From Actinomycetota bacterium (lineage in GTDB: Bacteria; Actinomycetota; Actinomycetes; JACCUZ01): a stretch of 49,586 nucleotides of DNA. The stretch spans positions 1 to 49,586 of the forward strand of contig JAVEDI010000030.1 in the NCBI GenBank assembly GCA_030841035.1. The letters run 5' to 3'. Below the pieces are notes generated by a model, which was not told where the DNA came from, ran no database searches, and saw nothing but the letters and a program-made list of their open reading frames with translations. Shown here piece by piece: positions 1-8,528 of the stretch (positions within the stretch are counted from its first letter, which is position 1; every line of letters begins with the position of its first letter). The translations under genes and the position numbers were made by a program.

Positions 1-137
1 CGGTGACCGTGGGGGCCATGGTGCCCACCGACGGTCCGGTGCCGCCGCCGATCCACGTCGTGACACCTGAGCCGAGGGCCTCGGGCAGCTGGGTCGGGCT
101 GATCAGGTGGACGTGGCAGTCGACCGCGCCGGCGCCA
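1..137 (-). pseudogene. ureC: Inverted fragment of urease alpha subunit (ureC), assembly or inversion junction
   Basis: Read on the minus strand, these bases encode an uninterrupted 45-codon stretch that is plainly urease alpha: [15 protein letters not shown] followed by [17 protein letters not shown]. In the family this segment carries the two N-terminal nickel-ligand histidines (HVH) and lies roughly 45 residues before the carbamylated-lysine motif. Here it points away from the rest of ureC, which starts on the plus strand at about 126. The two pieces meet on the perfect palindrome GCGCCGGCGC (126-135), which encodes part of AGA in both orientations. The intervening urease residues are missing. 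This is either a fold-back chimera at a contig edge or, less likely, a true inversion that breaks ureC. The identity of the fragment is certain; the cause is inferred. Confidence 0.85.
126..135. repeat. 10-bp perfect palindrome at the ureC inversion junction
   Basis: GCGCCGGCGC equals its own reverse complement. To its right the plus strand reads urease RAGAIGLK; to its left the minus strand reads urease AGAVDCH. Both parts of the gene naturally carry an AGA-encoding GC-rich string, which makes this a natural template-switch or misassembly point. Confidence 0.85.
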
Positions 138-1198
138 TCGGACTCAAGGTGCACGAGGACTGGGGCTCCACCACCTCCTCGATCGACAACTCCCTCAAGG
201 TGGCCGACGAGTACGACGTCCAGGTGGCCATCCACACCGACACCCTCAACGAGGCCGGGTACGTGGCCGACACGCTGGCCGCGATCGCCGGGCGGGGCAT
301 CCACGCCTACCACACCGAGGGAGCCGGCGGCGGGCACGCACCGGACATCATCACGGTGGCCGGGCACCCCAACGTGTTGCCGTCCTCGACCAACCCGACC
401 CGCCCGCACACCGTGAACACGCTGGCCGAGCATCTGGACATGCTGATGGTCTGCCACCACCTCAACCCGCAGGTCGTCGAGGACCTCGCCTTCGCGGAGA
501 GCCGGATCCGGCCGACGACCATGGCCGCCGAGGACGTGCTGCACGACCTCGGTGCCATCTCGATGATCGGGTCGGACAGCCAGGCCATGGGCAGGGTCGG
601 CGAGGTCGTCCTGCGCACCTGGCAGACGGCCCACGCGATGAAGCTTCGTCGGGGCTCCCTGCCCGGCGACGGCGCTGCCGACAACGCACGGGCCCGGCGG
701 TACGTCGCCAAGTACACGATCTGCCCGGCGGTCGCACACGGCCTCGAGCGAGAGGTGGGGTCGGTGGAGGTCGGGAAGCTCGCCGACCTCGTGTTGTGGG
801 ACCCGGTCTTCTTCGGTGTGCGCCCTCACGTGGTCGTGAAGGGCGGCTTCATCGCCTGGGCGGCGATGGGCGATGCCAACGGTTCGATCCCGACCCCGCA
901 GCCGGTGCTGCCACGTCCCATGTGGGGTGCCGCTCCCGGGCCGGCCGCCGCCACGTCGCGGTTCTTCGTGGCCCCGATGGCCCTGGAGGCAGGCCTCGCC
1001 GACCGACTCGACGTACGGCGCTCCCTGGTGCCCGTGGAGGACGTCCGCCGGCGCGGCAAGGCCGACCTGCCCCTCAACGACGCGCTGCCCGACGTCCGCG
1101 TCGAACCCGACACGTTCACGGTCCGTGTCGACGGCGAGGTCATCGAGCCCGCGCCGGTGTCGCAGCTGCCGATGACCCAGCGCTACTTCCTGTTCTGA
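126..1198 (+). CDS. ureC: Urease subunit alpha, C-terminal part (5' end missing)
   Basis: Urease hydrolyses urea to ammonia and carbamate; the alpha subunit carries the two-nickel site. Visible active-site motifs are GLKVHEDWG (carbamylated Lys, codon 146-148), [20 protein letters not shown], the catalytic-flap MVCHH, and GSDSQAMGR with the nickel-ligand Asp. The C-terminal MTQRYFLF ending is typical. About 355 residues remain of the usual ~570. An open frame runs back to a GTG at 107, but the residues before the AGA at 126 do not match urease and belong to the inverted segment. The true start is outside the window. ureF follows after one base, so this is the end of a ure operon. If the upstream inversion were real, the enzyme would be non-functional. 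Confidence 0.95.
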
Positions 1199-1199
1199 C

Positions 1200-1895
1200 A
1201 TGACCGCGACTGCCGCCCTCCTGCTCCTCGCGGACTCCCGGCTGCCGGCCGGCGGCCACGCCCACTCGGGAGGCGTGGAGCAGGCCGTCTCGGCGGGCCG
1301 GGTCGGTGACATCGTCACCCTGGAGCGCTTCCTGCGCGGCCGGCTCGCCACCGCCGGAGCGCAGGCCGCGACGGTCGCCGCCTTCGCCTGCCTCGAGGTG
1401 ACCGATCGGGGTGCGTCGGGCCCGGCGGGCGGGCTGTGGTCGGACCTGGACACGGAGGTGTCCGCCCGGATGCCCTCACCGGCCCAGCGGGCGGTGTCCC
1501 GGGCCCAGGGCCGGGCGCTGCTGCGGGTCGTCGCCGCCGCCTGGCCGTCGCCTGTCGTGCACCGCGTCGGTGCCCGTCCGCACCACGCGGTCGCGCTCGG
1601 CGTCGCCGTTGCGCTCGCCGGGGGAACAGCGCGCGACGCGGCGCTCGTCGCGGCGACCGGTGCCGTCGGGGGCCCGGCCTCGGCAGCGTTGCGGCTGCTG
1701 GGGACGGACCCCGTCGAGCTGACCGCCCTGCTCGCTCGGCTGGCCCCGGAGCTCGATCGTTGTGCTGCCCGTTCGGGCGCCGATGCCGTCGCCGCCGCCG
1801 GCGACCCCGCACGGCTGCCCGCGCCCAACGGCCCGCTGCTCGACGTCCTGGCCGAGCGGCACGCATCCGCGGAAGGAAAGCTCTTTGCATCGTGA
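1200..1895 (+). CDS. ureF: Urease accessory protein UreF
   Basis: This 231-residue protein is an all-helical urease chaperone. It bridges the UreD-apourease complex and the GTPase UreG during nickel insertion. The N-terminus [21 protein letters not shown] is the classic UreF opening (LLQLADSALPvGgfahS). The length is normal. The ATG lies one base after the ureC stop, giving tight coupling. The 3' end overlaps the proposed ureG start by 11 bases. The order C-F-G-D without ureE is common in actinobacteria. No oddities were seen. Confidence 0.95.
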   Translation: MTATAALLLLADSRLPAGGHAHSGGVEQAVSAGRVGDIVTLERFLRGRLATAGAQAATVAAFACLEVTDRGASGPAGGLWSDLDTEVSARMPSPAQRAVSRAQGRALLRVVAAAWPSPVVHRVGARPHHAVALGVAVALAGGTARDAALVAATGAVGGPASAALRLLGTDPVELTALLARLAPELDRCAARSGADAVAAAGDPARLPAPNGPLLDVLAERHASAEGKLFAS

Positions 1896-2580
1896 GGATC
1901 GTCATCCAGAAGGGCTCGTGACCTCTCCGCAGGCGGGCGGAGGCGACGCGTCGACCCGGCGTCGTACCTCGCTGCGCCTGGGCGTCGGTGGGCCCGTGGG
2001 TACGGGCAAGACCGCCTTGGTCGCGGCCCTGTGCCGCGTGCTCGGCCCAGAGATGTCTCTCGCGGTCGTCACGAACGACATCTACACGACCGAGGACGCC
2101 GACTTCCTGCGCGCCGCCGGGGTGCTCGACCCGGACCGCATCGAGGCGGTGCAGACCGGGTGCTGCCCGCACACCGCGGTCCGCGACGACATCGCTGCGA
2201 ACCTCGATGCCGTCGAGCAGCTCGAGGCGCGTCACGAACCGGCGCTCGTGCTCGTCGAGAGCGGCGGGGACAACCTCACGATGACCTTCAGCAAGGGACT
2301 CATCGACCTACAGCTGTTCGTCATCGATGTCGCGGGCGGCGACAAGGTCCCGCGCAAGGGCGGCCCGGGCGTCACGGCCTCCGACCTGTTGGTGGTGAAC
2401 AAGACCGACCTCGCGCCCCTGGTCGGTGCGGACCTGGACGTCATGGCTCGCGACGCCGCACGGGTCCGCGAGGGGCGCCCGGTGGTCTTCACCGACCTGC
2501 GCAACGAGCCGGGCGCGGCACCCGTCGTCGCGTGGTTGCGTGGCCGGCTGCGGGGCCAGGACGCAGCGCCGTCGCCGTGA
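1885..2580 (+). CDS. ureG: Urease accessory GTPase UreG
   Basis: SIMIBI-class GTPase that drives nickel delivery to urease. Visible motifs are the P-loop [13 protein letters not shown], the metal-binding [10 protein letters not shown] motif (family CPH), [12 protein letters not shown], and the guanine-specificity motif NKTDL. The start is a choice. TTG at 1885 follows a strong GGAAGGAAAG ribosome site and gives an N-terminus with two histidines (LHREDRHPE), as in many UreG proteins. GTG at 1918 is the alternative and would leave a 220-residue protein. The start overlaps ureF, and the stop overlaps the ureD start (GTGA at 2577). Identity is certain; the start is moderately so. Confidence 0.93.
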   Translation: MHREDRHPEGLVTSPQAGGGDASTRRRTSLRLGVGGPVGTGKTALVAALCRVLGPEMSLAVVTNDIYTTEDADFLRAAGVLDPDRIEAVQTGCCPHTAVRDDIAANLDAVEQLEARHEPALVLVESGGDNLTMTFSKGLIDLQLFVIDVAGGDKVPRKGGPGVTASDLLVVNKTDLAPLVGADLDVMARDAARVREGRPVVFTDLRNEPGAAPVVAWLRGRLRGQDAAPSP

Positions 2581-3329
2581 GGGCCTCGGCCCGGCTCCGC
2601 GCCGAGGCAGCGGCCGACGGCGCCCTGCGACTACCGGTGCTGCGGTCGGACCCGCCGCTGGTGCTGCGGCGTACGACCTCGGGGGTGACCCTGGTTGCCG
2701 GTGCAGGCGGCCCCCTCGGGGGCGACCACCTGGTGCTGGACGTCGACGTCGGGCCGGGTGCCCGGCTGACCGTCGGGTCGGCGGCCGCCACCGTCGTGCA
2801 GCCGGACCGCACCGGTGCTGCCGCGTCATCGGAGGTGACGCTGTGCGTCGCGGCCGGCGGGGCGCTGCGCTGGCTGCCGGAGCCGACGGTCGTCACCGAC
2901 GGGGCCGACCTGCACTCCCTGACCACGATCCGGTGCGCGCCCGGTGGGTCGCTCGTGTGGCGCGAGGTGGTGGCGCTCGGACGCCACGGACAGGCCGGGG
3001 GTACGGCGACCACGACGACGGTCGTCGACAGCGACCGGCCGGTGCTTCGGCAGACCTTGACGATCGGTGCGCGGGCGCCCTCGGGGTGGGACGGGCCCGC
3101 TGTGGCCGGCGGGCACCGGGTGGTGGGGACCGTGATCCTGCTCGGGGAGCTCGGCGAGGCGGCGCACGCGAGTCTGCCCGCGCTGCACCCGGACACGGTG
3201 GAGCGCGTCGTGCTGCCGCTGGAGGCCGGGGGCTTCGCGGTCACGGCGCTGGGTAGTTCCACGGTGGACGTCCTGCGTGCACTGCAGACCCGGTCCTGCG
3301 GGGCCCGACCCGGTGGGTGGGCACCCTGA
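2577..3329 (+). CDS. ureD: Urease accessory protein UreD (UreH)
   Basis: This 250-residue protein is the scaffold that binds apourease and recruits UreF and UreG for nickel insertion. Family features include [24 protein letters not shown] near the N-terminus, the central [11 protein letters not shown] (family GQSATRVqp), and LPEPTVV in the middle. These match the beta-sheet core of UreD. It is somewhat short (family about 260-280). It starts with GTG overlapping the ureG stop and ends the ure operon. The next plus-strand gene begins 83 bases later with its own ribosome site. Confidence 0.9.
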   Translation: MRASARLRAEAAADGALRLPVLRSDPPLVLRRTTSGVTLVAGAGGPLGGDHLVLDVDVGPGARLTVGSAAATVVQPDRTGAAASSEVTLCVAAGGALRWLPEPTVVTDGADLHSLTTIRCAPGGSLVWREVVALGRHGQAGGTATTTTVVDSDRPVLRQTLTIGARAPSGWDGPAVAGGHRVVGTVILLGELGEAAHASLPALHPDTVERVVLPLEAGGFAVTALGSSTVDVLRALQTRSCGARPGGWAP

Positions 3330-3412
3330 CCGTGGGTCCCTTGTGGACGCGCCCACTGAACGCGACGCACGACGGTACGGTGACGGCTACGCCAGGGGAG
3401 GTGCCGCGCGCG

Positions 3413-3757
3413 ATGGCCATCGGCCAGTCGAGGTGGACGGAAGGGACGATGCTGCCCGTCCTGTTCGTCGTGTCCGCGGCGTTGATCGCCGGCGGCCTGC
3501 TGGCGAGCTTCCTGCCCTTGCACGCCCACCGGACCAACTGCGGCAGCGCGTTCGTGCGCAACGACGGTGCCCTCGTGAGCGAGGTGGGCCACAGCACCAG
3601 CGAGTGGGGCCACTCGCAGAACAAGGTGGCCTGCGACGAGCGACGAGGCCTCTTCCGGACGGTCGCCTGGTTCCTGCTGGGTGGCGGGCTCGCCGTTGCC
3701 GTCACCGGCATGTACGTGCTGAGCACCCATGGCAGGCAGGAGCTGGACGCCGGCTGA
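3413..3757 (+). CDS. Small membrane protein with two transmembrane segments, unknown function
   Basis: This 114-residue protein has a first hydrophobic helix at about residues 13-33 (LPVLFVVSAALIAGGLL), a polar loop with two cysteines (TNCGS and VACDE), and a second helix (TVAWFLLGGGLAVAVTGMYVL). The topology suggests both helices flank an outer loop that could be closed by a disulfide. The ATG at 3413 was chosen because AGGGGAGG precedes it by about ten bases; an upstream extension to 3317 would overlap ureD. The family was not recognised. A strong hairpin at 3989 probably ends its transcript. Confidence 0.65.
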   Translation: MAIGQSRWTEGTMLPVLFVVSAALIAGGLLASFLPLHAHRTNCGSAFVRNDGALVSEVGHSTSEWGHSQNKVACDERRGLFRTVAWFLLGGGLAVAVTGMYVLSTHGRQELDAG

Positions 3758-3877
3758 TCCTGCCGCGGCACGCGCTGCGGCAGGTGCGCGACGCCCATGA
3801 CCGCCCATTGGTACTAGACCGTTGGTCCGGGCTGACAACCGCCCTGGCGGTCCGTCATCCTGATGGTGTTCGGAACG

Positions 3878-3954
3878 CCAGAGTCCTTCTCCCCCCCGGA
3901 AGATTGGCTGGCGGAGTGGCCAGAGTCCTTCTCCCCCCCGGAAGATTGGCTGGC
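3878..3954. repeat. Tandem repeat, two 35-bp copies with a 42-bp period
   Basis: Two identical 35-base copies (3878-3912 and 3920-3954) begin CCAGAGTCCTTCTC, contain a run of seven C followed by GGAAGATTGG, and end CTGGC. They are separated by 7 bases. They lie in the non-coding gap between convergent genes. The perfect identity of the copies suggests recent duplication or selection. No coding potential is supported on either strand. Confidence 0.9.
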
Positions 3955-3988
3955 CCGCCGGACGCGGAAGAACCGCTGACGAGTGCCG

Positions 3989-4033
3989 GTCGCCTCTCCC
4001 CAGTTCCACCCCCTCGGAACTGGGGAGGGCGAC
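3989..4033. terminator. Strong bidirectional hairpin terminator candidate
   Basis: Left arm 3989-4007 (GTCGCCTCTCCCCAGTTCC) pairs with right arm 4016-4033 with a single bulged base and an 8-base loop. It lies between the convergent small membrane-protein gene (plus) and the MFS gene (minus). It has no T-tract, as is usual in high-GC actinobacteria, so its termination role is inferred from stability and position. Confidence 0.75.
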
Positions 4034-4057
4034 GGGCCCGTGCCTGTGACCCGTCCC

Positions 4058-5371
4058 TCACAGGGCCGCGACGTCGTCGGCCTCCTGGAGTGCGGCAGCG
4101 TGCGCAGGCAGGTCGCCTGCCGTGCGGCGAGCGGCGAGGACGAGCAGCGCAGCGGCTGAGTAGGCGCCGGCCACGACCAGCCACGCGCTGGCATACCCCA
4201 CGGCCTCCACGAGAAGCCCGAACGAAACCGGCCCAGCGGCAAAGCCTGCGTAGAGACCGAGGGCGAGCAGCCCCGTCGCCGTACCCACGAGCCGCACGTC
4301 GACCACGCGAACCAGCGTCATCATCACGACCACGTTCGACGCGACGACGGTGGCGCCGCTGAGGGCCGCTGCCGCCCAGATCAGCCAGGCGGTCGTCGTC
4401 GACGACGCCGCAGCGAGCAGACAGGTGGCCATCGCCCCGCTGGCGGACATGGCGGCCAGGATCCGCCACGGCTTGCGGCTGCGGTCGGCAGCCCGGCCCC
4501 ACATGATCCGCGCCACCAGACCGATGCCGCCGACGACCGAGACGGTGAAGCCGGCGGTCGCGCTGCTCAGCGAGAGCCGTTCGAAGGCGAACAGCGGCAG
4601 GTACGCGTTCGTCGACTGGATGGCCGCTCCCGTCAGGAAGCTGTAGGCCAGCAGCAGCCACACGTCCGAGGGGACCGTGCCGCGAGGTCCGCCCTGCCGC
4701 GCTGCGGTCGGCGGCGCGGTCTTGGCGGCAACCGGGATGAACAGGTAGGTGAGCACGAAGCCCACCAGCACCATGGTCAGCGTGGCAGCGAGCGCGGTGC
4801 GCCAGCCGACGTGCTCGGCCAGGCCCGGAAGTGTCAGCCCGATGAGGAACTGACTGACCTGGACACCGGACTGCTTGGTGCCCATCACGCCTCCGCGCTG
4901 GCCGGGCGGTACATGACGGGTGACGACACGGTTCGTCACGGGGTTGGTCACCGACATCGCGACACCGCCGATGAGCACGCCGACGAGCAACCAGCCGAAC
5001 GAGGGCGCGACGGCGGTGACCGTCACGGACAGACCGGAGAGCGCAAAGACGCCCACCAGGATCCGGCGCGCAGGGTAGCGGTCCACCCAGCGGCCCAGGA
5101 TCACGGCGCTGGGTGCGGCAACCATGAAGGCCAGCGTGGCGAGCAAGCCGAACTGGGAGTGGCTCAGGTGCAGCTCGGCCGTGACCACGGGCCCCAGCGC
5201 GCTCAGCGCGAAGACCGCGAGCGGGCCCGCCGCCATCACGACAGCGAGAGTCGCACTCAGGGCAAGACGGCTGGCGCCGCTGGACCCGGCGGGCCCGTCG
5301 CCCGCCGCCCGCGGCCGCGTCGGAGGCAGATCGGGACCGCCCGCAGCCGTGCCGCGCGCCTGATCTGGCAT
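4058..5371 (-). CDS. MFS transporter, probable organic/aromatic acid permease
   Basis: This 437-residue protein has about 12 hydrophobic helices after a ~35-residue polar N-terminus, the standard major facilitator layout. The loop 2-3 signature is visible as GRWVDRYPARRIL. GTKQSGVQVSQFLIGLTLP in helix 5 resembles the GxxxGxxxGP-type motif of antiporters. ATG at 5371 follows GGAGGGAGAG. It is divergent from the ABC importer operon, and a GATAGT-type operator lies between them (5439), so both may be controlled by the MarR protein at 14242. The substrate is inferred from context (aromatic acid or pathway intermediate) and is not shown by sequence. Confidence 0.85.
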   Translation of the reverse strand: MPDQARGTAAGGPDLPPTRPRAAGDGPAGSSGASRLALSATLAVVMAAGPLAVFALSALGPVVTAELHLSHSQFGLLATLAFMVAAPSAVILGRWVDRYPARRILVGVFALSGLSVTVTAVAPSFGWLLVGVLIGGVAMSVTNPVTNRVVTRHVPPGQRGGVMGTKQSGVQVSQFLIGLTLPGLAEHVGWRTALAATLTMVLVGFVLTYLFIPVAAKTAPPTAARQGGPRGTVPSDVWLLLAYSFLTGAAIQSTNAYLPLFAFERLSLSSATAGFTVSVVGGIGLVARIMWGRAADRSRKPWRILAAMSASGAMATCLLAAASSTTTAWLIWAAAALSGATVVASNVVVMMTLVRVVDVRLVGTATGLLALGLYAGFAAGPVSFGLLVEAVGYASAWLVVAGAYSAAALLVLAARRTAGDLPAHAAALQEADDVAAL

Positions 5372-5438
5372 CTCTCTCCCTCCGCCACGGCGCAGGACGC
5401 CGTGCTGGGACGCGAACCTCGAAGTTACTACGAATCTT

Positions 5439-5478
5439 GATAGTCACTCTTGCTAATAGTCTCGTAACGGGATAGAAA
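5439..5478. promoter_or_regulatory. GATAGT direct-repeat operator (site A) with overlapping promoter
   Basis: Half-sites GATAGT (5439), AATAGT (5455) and GATAGA (5471) are spaced exactly 16 bases apart, with CTCTTG in the first spacer. A candidate -35 TTGCTA (5450-5455) and -10 TAGAAA (5473-5478), 17 bases apart, point toward the ABC substrate-binding gene. A protein bound here would block that promoter and could also act on the divergent MFS gene. The same motif recurs at 14893 and 21325. The motif is seen; its regulator (MarR at 14242) is inferred. Confidence 0.6.
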
Positions 5479-5565
5479 TGTGGGCGCTCGACACAGTGCG
5501 GAGTCCCGGGCGATGCTGGTGCCGCTCGGTGCTTCCGGTCGCGATCGCTCAACGAATGGAGTGAG

Positions 5566-6642
5566 TTGCCGGTGCATCCCACATTTGGTCGACGGGGTCC
5601 GTTCCGGGCCCTTGCCGTGACGACGGCCGCGCTGCTGCTGGTCAGCATCGCCGCGTGTGGTTCCAGCAGCACAGGGACATCCGACAAGAGCGTCGGGAAG
5701 AACCAGCCGCTGAGCCTCAACATGGGCGTGCAGTCGCTGGTCATCCAGACCTTCTACCCGCAGATCGCGCAGGCTCTCGGGTACTTCAAGGACGAGAACC
5801 TCAACGTGAAGATCACCGTCGGGGAGAGCACGGCGAACTCCGTCCAGGGCCTCATCGGCGGCTCCATCGACCTGTACAACGGCGGCCCCGAGGGACTCAC
5901 CGCCAACGAGCAGGGCGCCGACCTGCGGTTCATCGCCGCCGGGTCGAACCGCTCGATCTGGAACCTGGTGGCTGCCAAGGGCATCACGGACATCAAGCAG
6001 CTCCAAGGAGCCACCATCGGGGTCTCGGCACTTCAGTCGATCAGCACCGTGACGACCAGGCAGGCCCTCGTCGCCAACGGGGTCGACGCCAAGTCCATCA
6101 AGTACATCGTCGCCGGTGGTAGCTCGAAGCGCTTCGCCGCCCTGCAGGCCGGCCAGGTCAAGGCCGCGCCACTGGGCATCCCCGTGAACTACCAGGCCAG
6201 TCAGAACGAAGGCTTCAAGGACTTCGGCAACACCAACACGCTGGGCGCGCCTCCGCTCGCCGGTGCGGTTCTGACGGTCAGCAAGAAGTGGGCCGACGGC
6301 CACCGCGAAGCGCTGCGCCGTTTCCTGCGCGCCTACCAGCGCACCATCGATGCGCTCTACAACCCCGCGATGAAGGAGCGGATCGCCACGATCGTCGCGA
6401 AGGGCATCCAGGTCGACAAGCCGTACGTCGAGCGGGCGATCGACGAGCTCTTCCTCAAGGGCGACGGCAAGGCGATGCCCAAGGACTGCAAGGTCGACCC
6501 GGCCGCTCTGCAGACGGCAGCCGACGCCTTCGTCGAGTTCGGTGCGCTCAAGAAGAAGATCGACGCGTCCACCGCCATCGACAACTCCTACCTTGAGGAC
6601 GCCCAGCAGAGCTTGCGCAGCGATCCTCCGAAGGGCAGCTGA
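5566..6642 (+). CDS. ABC transporter substrate-binding lipoprotein (NMT1/SsuA-like)
   Basis: This 358-residue protein has a lipoprotein signal: basic GRRGPFR, a hydrophobic stretch, then LLLVSIAACGSS with the lipid-modified Cys at about residue 31. The mature part has the NMT1/SsuA/TauA fold. QTFYPQIAQALGYFKDENLNV opens the binding lobe, followed by GGSIDLYNGG and DIKQLQGATIGVSALQS. It would capture a small organic acid outside the membrane for the permease and ATPase that follow. The start may be TTG 5566 or GTG 5572; GGAG at 5558 fits either. The substrate is inferred from neighbours to be an aromatic carboxylate; sulfonates and pyrimidines are other substrates of this family. Confidence 0.88.
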   Translation: MPVHPTFGRRGPFRALAVTTAALLLVSIAACGSSSTGTSDKSVGKNQPLSLNMGVQSLVIQTFYPQIAQALGYFKDENLNVKITVGESTANSVQGLIGGSIDLYNGGPEGLTANEQGADLRFIAAGSNRSIWNLVAAKGITDIKQLQGATIGVSALQSISTVTTRQALVANGVDAKSIKYIVAGGSSKRFAALQAGQVKAAPLGIPVNYQASQNEGFKDFGNTNTLGAPPLAGAVLTVSKKWADGHREALRRFLRAYQRTIDALYNPAMKERIATIVAKGIQVDKPYVERAIDELFLKGDGKAMPKDCKVDPAALQTAADAFVEFGALKKKIDASTAIDNSYLEDAQQSLRSDPPKGS

Positions 6643-6699
6643 ACGACCGGCGGGGCCTGCGCAGCGGTGACCCCTCGGTCGGGACAAGGAGCGAACTGA

Positions 6700-7620
6700 A
6701 TGGCTGATCAACTGGCACGGCCCGGCACCGAGGGGGGCATGGACGGCACCGGGGGATCCGTCCCGACGGCCGGCCCGCGGGCTCAGACCCCGCTGCAGGC
6801 CACGAACGAGCCGCCCTGGGTCGCACAGAGCGAGAAGGTCCGCCGCGCCAAGGCCCGGCGCCGCTCGCTGATCCGTGGGCTGGTCTCCGTCGTGGTCGTG
6901 CTCGCGGCCTGGGAGGCGGCGGTGCGCATCTTCCAGCCGAGCACCGTGATCATCGTCGGGCCGAGCGCCATACCTGCCGCGTTCTGGAAGCTGGCCGAGT
7001 CCGGGGAGCTGTGGCACCACTTCTCGGTGAGCATGCGGCAGTTCCTGATGGGTTACCTGGTCGCCGTCGCGCTGGCCATCCCGCTCGGGCTGTGGATGGG
7101 GGCCAGCCGCCGTGCCCACGACTACGGCGACCCGTGGCTCACGGCGCTCTATGCGACGCCCAACGTGGCGCTGGCGCCGCTGTTCGTCATCTGGCTGGGC
7201 TTCGGCGACCCTGCCCACGTCGCGATCATCGCGCTCGTCGCGTTCTTCCCCGTCATCATCAACACCATCGACGGCGTCCACGCGGTCGAGCGGGACCTGC
7301 GCGAGGTCGGCATCGCCTTCCGCGCCAACCGGCGCGAAGCGTTCGCCCGCATCGACCTGCCGGGAGCGATGCCCTACATCTTCACCGGGCTGCGGCTGGC
7401 CATGGCGCGGGCCCTGGTCGGCATCGTCGTGGCTGACCTGTTCGGCGCCCAGGCCGGCCTGGGCTACCTGATCCTCACCTCGTCGCAGCTGTTCCAGACC
7501 GCCAACGTGTTCGTCGGCGTGCTGATCCTTGCCGCACTCGGCGTGGGACTGACGTTCGGGTTGCGTGTCCTGCAGAAGAAGCTCACTCCTTGGCAGACCG
7601 ATGTGAAGGAGCACCAGTGA
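6700..7620 (+). CDS. ABC transporter permease (SsuC/TauC family)
   Basis: This 306-residue inner-membrane permease has a polar N-terminal tail of ~50 residues and then about six helices. The EAA loop that contacts the ATPase is seen as EREVGIAFRANRREAFARIDLPGAMPYIFTGLRL-type sequence (starting at VERDLREVG and including LPGAMPYIFTGLR). ATG 6700 is preceded by AAGGAG. The stop overlaps the ATPase start (GTGA at 7617), so they are translationally coupled. It forms one importer with the lipoprotein upstream. Confidence 0.92.
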   Translation: MADQLARPGTEGGMDGTGGSVPTAGPRAQTPLQATNEPPWVAQSEKVRRAKARRRSLIRGLVSVVVVLAAWEAAVRIFQPSTVIIVGPSAIPAAFWKLAESGELWHHFSVSMRQFLMGYLVAVALAIPLGLWMGASRRAHDYGDPWLTALYATPNVALAPLFVIWLGFGDPAHVAIIALVAFFPVIINTIDGVHAVERDLREVGIAFRANRREAFARIDLPGAMPYIFTGLRLAMARALVGIVVADLFGAQAGLGYLILTSSQLFQTANVFVGVLILAALGVGLTFGLRVLQKKLTPWQTDVKEHQ

Positions 7621-8456
7621 CGACGCGAGAGACGTCGCCTCCACGCCCGGGTACGTCGGGAGGCGTCAGCGTCCGCGACGTGTCCAAGCGCTATGCCACC
7701 CCCAAGGGCGAGACACTGACCGTGCTCGACAACGTGTCGCTCGACGTGCAGCCGGGGGAGTTCGTGTCCATCGTCGGACCGTCGGGCTGCGGCAAGACCA
7801 CGCTGTTGCGCATCCTGCAGGGTCTGGAGCAGCACGACAGCGGCGACGTGCTCGTCGACTCACAGCCGCCCGGCAAGGTGGCGACCGGGTTCGTGTTCCA
7901 GAAGGCGTCGCTGTTCCCCTGGCGCACGGTGGAGCGCAACGTCTCGTTCGGGTTGGACCTGACAGTGCTCAAGGGCACACCGAACCAGCCGCCGAGCAAG
8001 GCAGAGCGCAAGAGGCGCGTCGCGCAGCTGCTCGAGCTGACGAACCTCACCGAGTTCGCCGACTACTACCCCTCACAGATCTCCGGCGGCATGCAGCAGC
8101 GCGTCAACCTCGCGCGGGCGCTGGCGATCCAGCCGTCGGTCCTGCTGATGGACGAGCCCTTCAGCGCCCTCGACGCACAGACCCGCGAAAAGCTTCAGCG
8201 CGACCTGCAGAAGGTGGTGGCCGGCGTCGGGACGACCACGGTCTTCATCACGCACGACATCCGCGAGGCGATCTTCCAGGCGGACCGGGTGTTCGTCATG
8301 GCGGCCAACCCCGGGCGGTTCATCAAGATCTACGAGATCGACGAGAAGCACCCGCGGGGCGCCGAGTTCCAGCAGAGCGACCGGATCGCCGAGCTCAGCC
8401 GGGAGATCTGGAAGCTCCTGCACGTCCCGAAGGTCGAGGCCCCCGCAGTCCCGTGA
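7617..8456 (+). CDS. ABC transporter ATP-binding protein (SsuB/TauB-like)
   Basis: This 279-residue ATPase powers the importer. Motifs in order are Walker A GPSGCGKTTLL, Q-loop FVFQKASLFPWRTV, signature ISGGMQQRVNLARAL, Walker B VLLMDEPFSALD, and the switch His in ITHDIREA. GTG 7617 was chosen because GGAG precedes it and it overlaps the permease stop; a longer frame upstream lies inside the permease gene. The sequence between Q-loop and signature is slightly long, with a KGTPNQPPSKAERKRR insertion before the signature helices. Confidence 0.93.
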   Translation: MTTRETSPPRPGTSGGVSVRDVSKRYATPKGETLTVLDNVSLDVQPGEFVSIVGPSGCGKTTLLRILQGLEQHDSGDVLVDSQPPGKVATGFVFQKASLFPWRTVERNVSFGLDLTVLKGTPNQPPSKAERKRRVAQLLELTNLTEFADYYPSQISGGMQQRVNLARALAIQPSVLLMDEPFSALDAQTREKLQRDLQKVVAGVGTTTVFITHDIREAIFQADRVFVMAANPGRFIKIYEIDEKHPRGAEFQQSDRIAELSREIWKLLHVPKVEAPAVP

Positions 8457-8528
8457 CAGACGTCCCCTACCGCACGCTACGACGTGCGGCAGGGCAGCAG
8501 GCCGCAAGAGCGGCGGAGAGGATGAGAC

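Noticed and set aside
3878-3954. Short CRISPR-like array
   Set aside because: Only two copies with a 7-base spacer and no cas genes in the window.
2489-4009. Long minus-strand open frame antisense to ureD
   Set aside because: It covers well-supported ureG/ureD coding on the plus strand and the tandem repeat; its sequence is low-complexity.
3989-4033. CRISPR repeat or small RNA
   Set aside because: It is a single hairpin between convergent genes with no array and no promoter; a terminator is simpler.
3855-5744. Very long minus-strand open frame overlapping the MFS gene
   Set aside because: It is a high-GC shadow of the MFS gene in another frame, Arg/Gly-rich, with no family motif.
5428-7644. 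738-codon minus-strand frame opposite the ABC importer genes
   Set aside because: It is antisense to two clearly recognised genes, and its composition is typical of a reverse-strand shadow.
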